In this document: positions 20,003-27,968 of the stretch, piece after piece
Numbering within the stretch: position 1 is the first letter of the stretch
How the letters are laid out: each line of letters starts with the position of its first letter
Position numbers and translations under genes: made by a program
From: an uncultured Clostridia bacterium
GTDB taxonomy: Bacteria > Bacillota > Clostridia > Oscillospirales > Acutalibacteraceae
Length of the DNA stretch: 40,004 bases
Direction: 5' to 3'
Assembly: GCA_946187325.1 (NCBI GenBank)
Contig: CAMHQC010000019.1
Location: 1-40,004 of the forward strand
Notes under the pieces: model-generated
What the model was told of the DNA's origin: nothing
Databases searched by the model: none
What the model saw: only the letters and a program-made list of their open reading frames with translations

Positions 20003-20719
20003 TTAAAATTTCCTGTTCGCAGTATATTTTGAGCCGTCGGGTAAGTCAGATTTTCTTCTTTTTCTTGCGGGATAACCGTCGTCAAAATTCTCAGTTTCGC
20101 TGTAATCGGTGTATTCATAATTATCATTTTGAGCATATTCGTAATAATTATGAACCTTTTTAAGCGGAGCGTCCGAGGACGAAGCGTGAGCCTCGGTAAC
20201 ATCATTAATAATCGGCACATAATCCTTAGTCGCAACCTTTGTGTGTTCAAGATTATCCGAATTTTCGGCGTTATTCTTGTTTATTGTTGAATTTCTTTTT
20301 TCTTTTATCCGGTCGAATATATCGCGGTTAAATGTAAACTCGCTGTCAACGGTTACGTCATCCTCGTCCGGCAGCGGTTCATATTCGTATTCAAATTCTT
20401 CGCGCTCAACTTCGTGATGATTATATTTTTTTAGAGGAATAAATCGTATAAAAAACGGAGTACAAAAGTAAAATACAGTCAATATAGCCGCGACAATAAT
20501 AACGCCTAAAAAGTTGTTATAATTAGCCGAACCGCTCCATATTACCATAAACATCAAAACGATAAGAACTACAGCTATAAAAGCTATAATTAATCTGAAA
20601 TCGGTTTTTATTTTACTTTCCTTTTTACAACGGGTACAGGTATGTATTCCTCTCTTTTTCTCGTGAAAGGTTGTAAAATAAGAAATTCTCCTTCCGCAGT
20701 ACGGACAATTTTTTCTCAT
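20003..20719 (-). CDS. Zinc-ribbon membrane protein A, unknown function
   Basis: A 238-residue protein. An N-terminal zinc ribbon (CPYC...CTRC, again C-x2-C-x19-C-x2-C, residues about 5-30) is followed by two membrane segments (about 43-63 and 70-92) ending in TPFF. After them comes a 145-residue hydrophilic tail rich in Asp, Glu, Asn and Tyr, probably disordered. It is separated by 2 bp from its shorter paralogue and by 34 bp from remB, so it belongs to the dnaA-gyrB gene string. No assigned function. Confidence 0.8.
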   Translation of the reverse strand: MRKNCPYCGRRISYFTTFHEKKRGIHTCTRCKKESKIKTDFRLIIAFIAVVLIVLMFMVIWSGSANYNNFLGVIIVAAILTVFYFCTPFFIRFIPLKKYNHHEVEREEFEYEYEPLPDEDDVTVDSEFTFNRDIFDRIKEKRNSTINKNNAENSDNLEHTKVATKDYVPIINDVTEAHASSSDAPLKKVHNYYEYAQNDNYEYTDYSETENFDDGYPARKRRKSDLPDGSKYTANRKF

Positions 20720-20753
20720 ATTTTTTCTCCTCGTTATATTAATGAGTTCCTTT

Positions 20754-21002
20754 TTATTTATTTATTCTTTTATAAAGAGTATTAGCGGCAATCTGGCTTA
20801 TATAGACCTTATTTTTCTCATTTTCCACACATACTATGAAAGATTTAGGAAGCTCGAAGCTTACGTTTATTACTTCACCGCTTTTTTCGGCTCTTGTGAG
20901 AAAATTTCTGGTATTTTTCGAAATGGTGGTATTATCTAAATCAAATATTCCGATTATATTTTCGGTTCTGATTACTGTTTTTTCTCCTAAATGAAGGTAC
21001 AT
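20754..21002 (-). CDS. remB: RemA-family regulator RemB
   Basis: An 82-residue DUF370 protein, called YaaB/RemB in Bacillus, where it sits at the same place after recF. The related RemA is a DNA-binding activator of matrix genes. Family signatures are MYLHLGEKTVI, IIGIFDLDNTT and SFIVCVENEKNKVYISQIAANTL. Its start overlaps the recF stop by one base (TGATG). Assignment rests on sequence and synteny; target genes are not predictable. Confidence 0.9.
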   Translation of the reverse strand: MYLHLGEKTVIRTENIIGIFDLDNTTISKNTRNFLTRAEKSGEVINVSFELPKSFIVCVENEKNKVYISQIAANTLYKRINK

Positions 21003-22099
21003 CAGGTTATTTTTCCTTCCTCAACGTAAAATTTCTTTCCTTCTTTAAGTCCTTCTTCTTCTTTTAATTCACAGGTAGTTATAAAAACCTGATAATCCTT
21101 TATTTTATTAATAAGAAAATCACGTCTTTTTTTATCTAGTTCTGAAAGTACGTCGTCGAGCAGAATAACAGGATTTTCACCCGTTAAATCGCTCAAAACA
21201 TTTGCCTCGGCGAGTTTAAGCGAGAGTACCGCGCTGCGCTGTTGACCCTGCGACGCGAAAACTTTAGCTTTTCTGTCATTGATATATATATTAAAATCAT
21301 CTCTGTGAGGTCCTATATTAGTATATCCGCTTTTAATATCCTCTTTTTTCGTATTTTTTACGAAAGTATACATCTTCTCGTAAATATCATCCTCATTGTC
21401 GCCGAACTTTGCCGAACAATTCGAACTATAGACTATTTTTAGTTTCTCTGTATTATCCGAAATTCCGAAATGATATTCTTCGGCGTCGTGAGAAAGCTTA
21501 TTAATATAAGAAAGTCTTTGATAAATAATTTTAGCGCCGAGTCTGCACAAAGTTTCATCCCATATTCCGAGGGTTGATTTTAATTCGGGATGTCTGTAAA
21601 TATCTTTTAGCAGAGCGTTTCTCTGATTTAAAGTTTGATTGTATTTGGAAATCACTATAGCGTTTCTTAATTTTTCCCTGCAAACCGCGCTGTCAATAAA
21701 TCTTCTTCTGGCCGACGGACCCCTTTTTACAAGAGTCAGATCCTCCGGAGAAAAAACTACCGCGTTAAATTTCTCTATAAGCGCGGCGGAAGAATTCTTT
21801 TTAACTCCGTTTATTATTACTTCTTTCTTATTTCCGTTAAAAATTATCTCGGCTTCCTGTTCCCTGTTTCCCGAAAAAAACTGAGCTTTTATACGCGCGA
21901 ATTTCTCGCCGAATTTTATAAATTCATTTTCCTTAGCACCTTTAAAGCTGTGCCCGCCGCAGAAAATCCATAGACATTCGAGTATATTGGTTTTACCCTG
22001 GGCGTTGTTTCCGTAGATAATATTAATTTTTTCGGAAGGTATAATCTCTCCGTCAACAAGATTTCTGTAATTTTTAAACTGTAATTTTCTTACGTTCAA
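21002..22099 (-). CDS. recF: DNA replication and repair protein RecF
   Basis: SMC-like ATPase that helps load RecA at gaps. Walker A is YGNNAQGKTN (Lys36), the signature is SQGQQRSAVLSLKLAE, and Walker B is VILLDDVLSELD. The 365-residue length is usual. It is followed without a gap by remB and preceded by yaaA 16 bp upstream. Confidence 0.97.
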   Translation of the reverse strand: MNVRKLQFKNYRNLVDGEIIPSEKINIIYGNNAQGKTNILECLWIFCGGHSFKGAKENEFIKFGEKFARIKAQFFSGNREQEAEIIFNGNKKEVIINGVKKNSSAALIEKFNAVVFSPEDLTLVKRGPSARRRFIDSAVCREKLRNAIVISKYNQTLNQRNALLKDIYRHPELKSTLGIWDETLCRLGAKIIYQRLSYINKLSHDAEEYHFGISDNTEKLKIVYSSNCSAKFGDNEDDIYEKMYTFVKNTKKEDIKSGYTNIGPHRDDFNIYINDRKAKVFASQGQQRSAVLSLKLAEANVLSDLTGENPVILLDDVLSELDKKRRDFLINKIKDYQVFITTCELKEEEGLKEGKKFYVEEGKIT

Positions 22100-22115
22100 C
22101 TTTTATCTTTTCCTA

Positions 22116-22328
22116 TCAGACGAAAACCGCTTTTATTTCTTTTCCGTCGTACTTAATAATATCGCCGTTTTTTACCTTTTTTCCGCGCATAGTACAAACT
22201 TCGCCGTTTAACTCGACTTCTCCGTTTTGTACCGCGATTTTCGCGTGACCGCCTGTCATACAAAGTCCCGAAAATTTTAAAATATCCTGGAGCTTTATAT
22301 ACTCGCCCTCTATTTTAATATTATCCAT
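22116..22328 (-). CDS. yaaA: S4-domain RNA-binding protein YaaA
   Basis: A 70-residue protein made of one S4-like fold: LQDILKFSGLCMTGGHAKIAVQNGEVELNGE is the helix-turn-strand core. The gene is always found between dnaN and recF in Firmicutes; in Bacillus the product is associated with late 50S assembly. It overlaps the dnaN 3' end by 8 nt. Confidence 0.93.
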   Translation of the reverse strand: MDNIKIEGEYIKLQDILKFSGLCMTGGHAKIAVQNGEVELNGEVCTMRGKKVKNGDIIKYDGKEIKAVFV

Positions 22329-23424
22329 TAGCGAGCCTCATCGGAACAACAAGACTTATAAAGCTGTCGCCCTTAACAGGTTTAATAATCATAGGCGAAA
22401 GCCCGCCGTTTAAATAAATTTTAACCTCGTCGGCGTCAATATTTTTCAGAGCGTCGAGTAAATATCTGTTATTAAAGCCGATTTCAACATCTTCTCCGTT
22501 TACGGGAGCCGAAATTACGTCGTTAGCTTTACCGATAGAAGTTGAGCAGGAGAAGTGAATCTCCTCTCCGGAAAAATTACATCTTACAGGACTCTGTAAT
22601 TTATCGCCGTTAAGAAGCGACATACGATCAACCGCGTTAATAAGAAGTCTTGTATTTACAAGAATCTCTGTTTTACTTGTTTTAGGAATAGTGCTGTTAT
22701 AATCAAGGAAAGTTCCCTCAATTAATCTGGAAATTACGGAGTACTCCCCTATTTTAAACATAATATTTCTGTGTCCTACGCTTATATAAACATTTTCTTC
22801 CTCATTGCCGAGAATTTTTAAAACTTCCTGCTGAGTTTTACCGGGAACAACGAATTTAGTAGTTACACCGCTGTCTACATTTTCCTGACGGATAGCCATT
22901 CTGTAACCGTCGATAGCTACAATCCTAAACACATTATTTTCAATTTCAAAAAGTGAACCTGTATAAATAGGTTTATTATTATTATCGGAAACAGCGTAAA
23001 CTGTCTGGCGTATCATTTCTTTAAGAATCTCGGCGTTAACCTCAAATCCCTCAGTTTCCTCAAATTTTGGTAAGTCAGGATACTCGGCGGAATTCATACC
23101 TACAATCTGATACTCCGCGTGACCGCTTGTAATATAAGTAATCATTCTGTCGTCGGTTTCAATACAAACTACTTCCTCGGGAAGTCGTCTTACTATTTCT
23201 GATAAATATTTAGCGCTAACTACTATTTCTCCCTGTTCGGAAATAGTAGAATCTATACTTGTATTTATTCCGATTTCAAGGTCATAACCCGAAAGTGTAA
23301 GTTTAGAACCGTAAGCTTTAATCAAAACACCTTCTAAAGACGGAATAGATGATTTATTTGATACTGCTCTTGAAACTATAGAAACGGCATTAGCCAAGTC
23401 CGTTCTTAATACGCTTATTTTCAT
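22321..23424 (-). CDS. dnaN: DNA polymerase III sliding clamp, beta subunit
   Basis: A 367-residue processivity clamp made of three repeated domains. Recognisable segments are LSGYDLEIGI in domain I, the central GKTQQEVLKIL in domain II, and the C-terminal PMIIKP...LVVPMRL, which forms the partner-binding pocket. It starts after AAGGAGAACGAG and lies 249 bp downstream of dnaA, with the origin core in between. Confidence 0.98.
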   Translation of the reverse strand: MKISVLRTDLANAVSIVSRAVSNKSSIPSLEGVLIKAYGSKLTLSGYDLEIGINTSIDSTISEQGEIVVSAKYLSEIVRRLPEEVVCIETDDRMITYITSGHAEYQIVGMNSAEYPDLPKFEETEGFEVNAEILKEMIRQTVYAVSDNNNKPIYTGSLFEIENNVFRIVAIDGYRMAIRQENVDSGVTTKFVVPGKTQQEVLKILGNEEENVYISVGHRNIMFKIGEYSVISRLIEGTFLDYNSTIPKTSKTEILVNTRLLINAVDRMSLLNGDKLQSPVRCNFSGEEIHFSCSTSIGKANDVISAPVNGEDVEIGFNNRYLLDALKNIDADEVKIYLNGGLSPMIIKPVKGDSFISLVVPMRLANG

Positions 23425-23673
23425 ACTCGTTCTCCTTATTTTTTATATTATTTATTCCACAATTTTTTCAACAATAAACAACAATGTTTTAACATTCGGT
23501 TGAAAGATTTAATTTTATAATAATTTATTCAACATTATCAACATTTTAAAAATAAAAAATCAATGTTAAAAAATCCACTGTTTACCTAAGAAACAAAAAT
23601 TTTCCTCTTTTCCCCGTCCCCTACTACTACTACTAAATAATATATATTATATTTGTTTTAAAAGGAAAAATTT
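23425..23673. other. oriC: Replication origin core (dnaA-dnaN intergenic)
   Basis: A 249-bp AT-rich gap holding, from the dnaN side: degenerate DnaA-box-like 9-mers (TATTCCACA 23453, TTTTCAACA 23465, adjacent TATTCAACA 23526 and TTATCAACA 23535), an inverted repeat AATGTTTTAACATT (23483-23496), a GC tract with CCCC, five DnaA-trios (23621-23635), and the AT-only run 23636-23654. This order is the bacterial unwinding-element plan. No exact TTATCCACA is present; the best box is 8 of 9. Gene polarity switches here. Confidence 0.88.
23621..23635 (-). promoter_or_regulatory. DnaA-trio element, five perfect repeats
   Basis: CTACTACTACTACTA on the plus strand; the complementary strand read 3' to 5' from the box side is five GAT trios. 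Trios bind a DnaA filament on single-stranded DNA during opening. A GC-rich stretch precedes and an AT-rich stretch follows, as in characterised origins. Confidence 0.85.
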
Positions 23674-24981
23674 TTAAACAGAGCAGTTCTTAATTATATC
23701 ATCGACTATAGAGCGAAGCTTAGAATCCTTTTTCATTTTCTTAGTTGTAGTATCTATAGCGTATTTAACGGTAGAATGATCTCTGCCTCCAAACTCCTGT
23801 CCTATCTTTTCCTGAGTAAGAGTAGTAAGTTCATTTATAATATAAATAGCTACCTGACGAGGCCCGCTAATATAAGCGCTTCTATTTTTAGAGCTTCTTA
23901 TATCATCGGCAGAAACATTGAAAGTTCTCGCAACTTCTTCAATAATCTTTTCAACAGTTACCTCGGGAGGAGTATCATTGTTTAAAATATCGGCGATAAT
24001 ATTCTGAACAGATTTTATAGAAGGCTTCTCTCCGTCAAGATTATTTTTAGCTTTAATCTTCTTTACGGTTCCCTCTAACTGACGAATATTATTTTTAACG
24101 TTATTAGCTATATATTCACAAACATCGTTCGGAATTTCAATATCCATAATCTCGGCTTTGCGTTTGATAATAGCAATACGTGTTTCAATATCGGGCGGCT
24201 GAATATCAGCGATAAGTCCCATCTCAAATCTACCTCTTAAACGGTCGTCGAGAGTTTTAATCTCTTTAGGCGGACGATCGGATGTGAGGATAATTTGTTT
24301 ATGATCGAGATAAAGAGTTTCGAAAGTGTGGAAAAATTCTTCCTGAGTACTTTCCTTACCTCCGATAAACTGAACATCGTCCACTAAAAGTACGTCGGCA
24401 TAGCGGTACTTCTGTCTAAACTCAGACATATTGGCGCGGTGTAATGATTCGATAAGCTCGTTGGTAAAGGTATCTCCCTTTACATAGCAGATAGATTTAG
24501 ATGAATCGTTCTTTTTAATCTCGTTACCGATAGCGTAAAGTAAATGAGTTTTACCGAGTCCAGAGTTTCCGTAAAGGAAGAGCGGATTATAAGCCTTGGA
24601 TGGATTTTGAGCTACCGCAAGACAAGCCGCGTGAGCGAATTTGTTGGAATTACCTACGATAAAGGTATCGAAGGTATATTCGTAACCGTTGTCGGTTATT
24701 TCAATTTCTTTTTCTTCCTTAGTATCCTCGGCGGGAATTGTAAATTCTATTTTAATATCGGAATCGAATACATCCCTAAAACCTTTTTCAAGTAAAATTT
24801 TGTAACAACGCTCTAAGGTTTGACGGTGAAAATCGTTAGGAACCATTAAAACGGCTTTTTGATTATCAAAGTCAAGCCCGACGGGTTCGATTTTACTAAT
24901 CCATGTATTATAAGCGATGTCGGTCATATTATTTTTACAGTAGTCGCAAATAACTATCCACGCATCTTTAAAATTTTCCAT
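23674..24981 (-). CDS. dnaA: Chromosomal replication initiator DnaA
   Basis: AAA+ initiator that binds oriC and opens it. From the ATG at 24981 the protein has 435 residues: domain I (1 to about 80), a short linker, AAA+ with Walker A GNSGLGKT (138-145) and Walker B VDD (200-202), and domain IV whose signature GGRDHSTV is near 398-405. A longer in-frame reading exists, but MENFKDAWIVICDYCKNN is the conserved beginning. The nearest Shine-Dalgarno, AAAGGA, is rather far (about 14 nt), so an ATT or ATA start slightly upstream cannot be excluded. Confidence 0.96.
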   Translation of the reverse strand: MENFKDAWIVICDYCKNNMTDIAYNTWISKIEPVGLDFDNQKAVLMVPNDFHRQTLERCYKILLEKGFRDVFDSDIKIEFTIPAEDTKEEKEIEITDNGYEYTFDTFIVGNSNKFAHAACLAVAQNPSKAYNPLFLYGNSGLGKTHLLYAIGNEIKKNDSSKSICYVKGDTFTNELIESLHRANMSEFRQKYRYADVLLVDDVQFIGGKESTQEEFFHTFETLYLDHKQIILTSDRPPKEIKTLDDRLRGRFEMGLIADIQPPDIETRIAIIKRKAEIMDIEIPNDVCEYIANNVKNNIRQLEGTVKKIKAKNNLDGEKPSIKSVQNIIADILNNDTPPEVTVEKIIEEVARTFNVSADDIRSSKNRSAYISGPRQVAIYIINELTTLTQEKIGQEFGGRDHSTVKYAIDTTTKKMKKDSKLRSIVDDIIKNCSV

Positions 24982-25252
24982 AATTATTAAATAATTCCTT
25001 TCTTCTAATCCTAAATTTTTAAAAATAGCAGTTAAAAAACAGTCCAAACTACTCCACTATAATCCGTTAACAATTATACCAAATTATAATGGAAAATGCA
25101 ATTAAAAAATTGTAATATTATAAGTATATATATTACATTATTATAGGAAAATTTTAATGTAATTAATAACGTAACATTAATTGTGTATATAAACCGGCGT
25201 AAATACTATATATTGTGGTATTTTTTTATAAAAAAATTTATTTAAAAATTAG
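24982..25252. other. AT-rich region upstream of dnaA (second origin half)
   Basis: Noncoding and strongly AT-rich. It contains the dnaA promoter and several weak DnaA-box-like sites, the best being TGTGTATAT (25182-25190, 8 of 9 on the minus strand). In Firmicutes with bipartite origins this is where the second box cluster lies; here the boxes are too degenerate for a firm call. Confidence 0.5.
25073..25101 (-). promoter_or_regulatory. dnaA promoter
   Basis: Minus strand TTGCAT (25101-25096), 17-bp spacer, TATAAT (25078-25073), 91 bp upstream of the dnaA ATG. A good vegetative promoter. Confidence 0.75.
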
Positions 25253-25281
25253 TTGACGAAATTGACTTTTTATACTATAAT
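25253..25281 (+). promoter_or_regulatory. rpmH promoter
   Basis: TTGACG (25253-25258), 17-bp spacer, TATAAT (25276-25281), 49 bp before the rpmH ATG. Confidence 0.85.
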
Positions 25282-25330
25282 AGCTAGGTACATGTATTTG
25301 TAATACTATGTCCGAAAGGAGGTTAATAAA

Positions 25331-25465
25331 ATGAAGAGAACATACCAGCCTAAGAAACTCCACAGAAAAAAAGAACACGGATTTATGAAGAGAATGTCGA
25401 CTCGTAACGGACGTAAGGTACTTGCGAGAAGAAGAGCTAAAGGAAGAAAAAGGTTGTCATATTAA
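25331..25465 (+). CDS. rpmH: 50S ribosomal protein L34
   Basis: A 44-residue, highly basic protein beginning [18 protein letters not shown] and ending KGRKRLSY, which is L34. It starts after AAAGGAGG. As usual it opens the rpmH-rnpA-yidD-yidC-jag series, divergent from dnaA. A hairpin terminator just after it will reduce read-through into rnpA, matching the very different protein amounts needed. Confidence 0.97.
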   Translation: MKRTYQPKKLHRKKEHGFMKRMSTRNGRKVLARRRAKGRKRLSY

Positions 25466-25468
25466 AAT

Positions 25469-25498
25469 AAGGCCACTTTTTTTGTGGTCTTTATTTCT
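25469..25498 (+). terminator. Attenuating terminator between rpmH and rnpA
   Basis: Stem AAGGCCAC / GTGGTCTT (one G-U) with a T7 loop, then TTTATTT, 3 nt after the rpmH stop. No promoter is seen before rnpA, so it probably passes a fraction of transcripts. Confidence 0.7.
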
Positions 25499-25529
25499 TA
25501 AATCAGGAAATATGAGAACAGGTGGTTAA

Positions 25530-25862
25530 ATGAATAAGGCTTATACCTTAAAAGAAAACAGGGAGTTTTCTTTTCTTTACCGCAGAGGTAAAAGCTTAGT
25601 TACTCCCGTAGTTGTTATTTATTATCATAAGAATAAAAAGAACAATATTCGTTACGGAATAACCACCGGTAAAAAAATTGGAAACGCTGTAAAGCGTAAC
25701 CGTGCGAGAAGAATTATAAGAGCGGCTTTTTCCGAAATTAGTCCATGTATAAAGGAAAGTTACGATTTTGTTTTTGTAGCGAGGGGTAAGACCCCTTATG
25801 TTAAAAGCAGGGATTTAAAGAAAGCTATGCTCAGAAGTTTTAAGGAAAATGAACTGATATGA
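25530..25862 (+). CDS. rnpA: Ribonuclease P protein component
   Basis: Protein subunit of RNase P, which with its RNA removes tRNA 5' leaders. The 110 residues contain the RNR signature [13 protein letters not shown] and the start [16 protein letters not shown]. It overlaps yidD by 4 nt. Confidence 0.97.
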   Translation: MNKAYTLKENREFSFLYRRGKSLVTPVVVIYYHKNKKNNIRYGITTGKKIGNAVKRNRARRIIRAAFSEISPCIKESYDFVFVARGKTPYVKSRDLKKAMLRSFKENELI

Positions 25863-26098
25863 AAAGAATATTAATCGGATCTATCAGGTATTATCAAAAC
25901 TATATTTCCCCGAGAACCTTACCAAAGTGCAAGTATTATCCAACATGCTCACATTACGCGGTAGAGGCTATAGAAACGCACGGCGCATTTAAAGGATTTT
26001 TTCTTTCAGTATGGCGAATTTTAAGATGTAATCCCTTTTCTAAGGGCGGATTCGATCCCGTTCCCGAAAAGGTGATTAAAGGGAAAAAAGAGAGGTAA
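25859..26098 (+). CDS. yidD: Membrane protein insertion efficiency factor YidD
   Basis: A 79-residue YidD-family protein. The signature is [20 protein letters not shown], then the cysteine-rich [30 protein letters not shown]. It is an amphipathic, inner-face membrane protein that aids YidC. It lies between rnpA (4-nt overlap) and yidC (6-bp gap), its canonical place. Confidence 0.96.
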   Translation: MKRILIGSIRYYQNYISPRTLPKCKYYPTCSHYAVEAIETHGAFKGFFLSVWRILRCNPFSKGGFDPVPEKVIKGKKER

Positions 26099-26104
26099 CC
26101 CTTA

Positions 26105-27106
26105 GTGCAAATTTTCGGTTTTTTCGGTAGTATTTTAGGATACTTACTCTGGGCTCTGTTTTACGTATTTCAGAATTTCGGAGTTTCAATTATAATTTTT
26201 ACTATTATAATTAAATTTGTATTATTTCCTTTTTCAATTAAACAGCAGAAAAGTATGGCTAATACGTCCAGACTTCAGAAAAAACAGCAGGAAATAAGAG
26301 AAAAATACGCTAATAATAAGCAGAAAGCAAACGAAGAGATACAAAAGCTTTACGAAAAAGAAGGCGTAAGCCCTACAGGCGGATGTCTCACAAGTATAGT
26401 TCCTATGTTTATTATGCTTGGAATTTTCTATTGCGTTGCGTATCCTCTTACAAATACACTGCATATTAATCAGGATGTAGTCAATCACGCTATGAATTTT
26501 GTTAATTCCATTCCCGGCTTCTCAGCCGCGGGAGCGTCCGTTATGGGAACAGGAGTTAACTATCAGGAAATCTCGCTTGTAAGTACGTTAGCTGACTCGA
26601 AAGAGCTTATCGGACAGTTATTTACGGTTCCGGCTGACGCGGCTAATATCGAGATGTTTGTTAAAGGCTTTAATTTTGCGGGCTTTAACTTACTTGTAAG
26701 TCCTAACAGTCAGGGAATTTTCTCGGTATATATCATAATACCGGTACTCTGTTTCGTTACTTCGGTAGCTACTTCGCTTCTCAGTATGAAGATTAACGGT
26801 AACTCCCAGTCACAGCAGGGATGTATGAAGATTATGTTTATCGGACTTCCGCTGTTCTCAGCGTGGATTGCCTTTTCGGTACCCGCGGCGGTTGGATTTT
26901 ATTGGATTTGTAACTCGGTATTCTCGCTTATACAGACAATTATTATGGGCAGATACTATAGTCCCGTAAATCTTATAGCAAAGAGCGAAGCTCAGCACGT
27001 AGCTCTTTTAGAGCAGAATGAAGCTTTAGTAAAATATGAATACGCGCCCGTAAGTTATTCCGGCGATAAAAAGCAGAATAAAAAGAACGGCAGGAAAAAG
27101 AAATAG
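26105..27106 (+). CDS. yidC: Membrane protein insertase YidC/SpoIIIJ
   Basis: A 333-residue insertase of the Oxa1 family that integrates membrane proteins alone or with Sec. About five membrane segments are visible, with an extracytoplasmic loop of around 100 residues (about 115-215) and a basic C-terminal tail ending KKNGRKKK that can contact ribosomes. The start is GTG at 26105 after AGAGAGG. No lipobox is seen at the N-terminus. The hydrophilic-groove position that is Arg in most YidC proteins appears to be Lys here (TIIIKFVLFPF); alignment by eye. Confidence 0.95.
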   Translation: MQIFGFFGSILGYLLWALFYVFQNFGVSIIIFTIIIKFVLFPFSIKQQKSMANTSRLQKKQQEIREKYANNKQKANEEIQKLYEKEGVSPTGGCLTSIVPMFIMLGIFYCVAYPLTNTLHINQDVVNHAMNFVNSIPGFSAAGASVMGTGVNYQEISLVSTLADSKELIGQLFTVPADAANIEMFVKGFNFAGFNLLVSPNSQGIFSVYIIIPVLCFVTSVATSLLSMKINGNSQSQQGCMKIMFIGLPLFSAWIAFSVPAAVGFYWICNSVFSLIQTIIMGRYYSPVNLIAKSEAQHVALLEQNEALVKYEYAPVSYSGDKKQNKKNGRKKK

Positions 27107-27126
27107 TTTTTGATTAAGAGGTTAAA

Positions 27127-27894
27127 ATGATTAAACAAGTTATCGGAGTAGGAGATACCGAACAGGAAGCTTTAGATAACGCTAAAGCTCAGCTTGGTTT
27201 AGATGAAAATTCTGAGTATGATTTCGAAGTTGTACAGAGAGCCGAGAAAAAGGTTCTCGGGCTTTTCGGAGGTAAACAGGCTCAGGTTAAAGTAACTGTT
27301 AAGGAGAAGGATAATCCCGCCGACGCCGCGGAAGATTTTCTCAAGAACGTAATTGAGGCTATGCACCTTAACGGAGTAGAGGTTGAAGTAGAAAAAACCG
27401 AGACCAGCGCTACTTTTAATATTGAAGGCGAGGATGTCGGTTATATTATCGGCCGCCGAGGAGAAACTCTCGACGCGCTGCAGTACCTCACAAGCTTAGT
27501 TGCTAATCACGTTGATAACAGCTACTTTAAAATTACCGTAAATACAGGTAATTACAGAGAAAAAAGAGAGAAAACTTTAGAGATTCTCGGACGTAAGCTC
27601 GCTTTTAAAGCGGTTAAAACAGGAAGAAAAACATCCTTAGAGCCGATGAATCCCTACGAGAGAAGAATTATTCATACTTCTGTACAGAAGGTCAGAGGAG
27701 CTACTTCCTGGAGTGAGGGAGAGAACGCTAACAGACACGTTGTTATCGGCCCTGATCCCAAGGAAAGAAACAACCGCAGAGGCTCAAAAGGCGGATACAG
27801 AAGAAATAATAATTCTTCAAAACCCCAGGTTAATCCCGACAGAAAACCGCTCGACGAAAGCGGCGGCGCGGGACTTTACGGAAGAATAGACTAA
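27127..27894 (+). CDS. khpB: RNA-binding protein Jag/KhpB
   Basis: A 255-residue protein with a Jag_N domain (1-58, including KVLGLFGGK), a KH domain with GRRG (109-112) and an R3H domain (about 177-208, NPYERRIIH). It is an RNA chaperone-like partner of KhpA, linked to cell elongation and division control. It directly follows yidC (20-bp gap), as usual. The Gly/Arg/Asn-rich tail after residue 215 is low-complexity. Confidence 0.95.
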   Translation: MIKQVIGVGDTEQEALDNAKAQLGLDENSEYDFEVVQRAEKKVLGLFGGKQAQVKVTVKEKDNPADAAEDFLKNVIEAMHLNGVEVEVEKTETSATFNIEGEDVGYIIGRRGETLDALQYLTSLVANHVDNSYFKITVNTGNYREKREKTLEILGRKLAFKAVKTGRKTSLEPMNPYERRIIHTSVQKVRGATSWSEGENANRHVVIGPDPKERNNRRGSKGGYRRNNNSSKPQVNPDRKPLDESGGAGLYGRID

Positions 27895-27901
27895 TAAAAC
27901 T

Positions 27902-27955
27902 AAGGTCGAGTAGACAGGTGATATTAATTACCGATGTCACCCGGCCTTTTCTTTT
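27902..27955 (+). terminator. Terminator-like hairpin in the jag-mnmE gap
   Basis: Two stacked stems, AAGGTCG / CGGCCTT (outer) and GGTGATAT / ATGTCACC (inner), each with one G-U pair, followed by TTTTCTTTT. It ends 13 bp before the mnmE ATG, so it could act as a partial terminator or attenuator. The T-run overlaps the space just before the mnmE Shine-Dalgarno. Confidence 0.65.
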
Positions 27956-27968
27956 GGGAGAAATCCTT

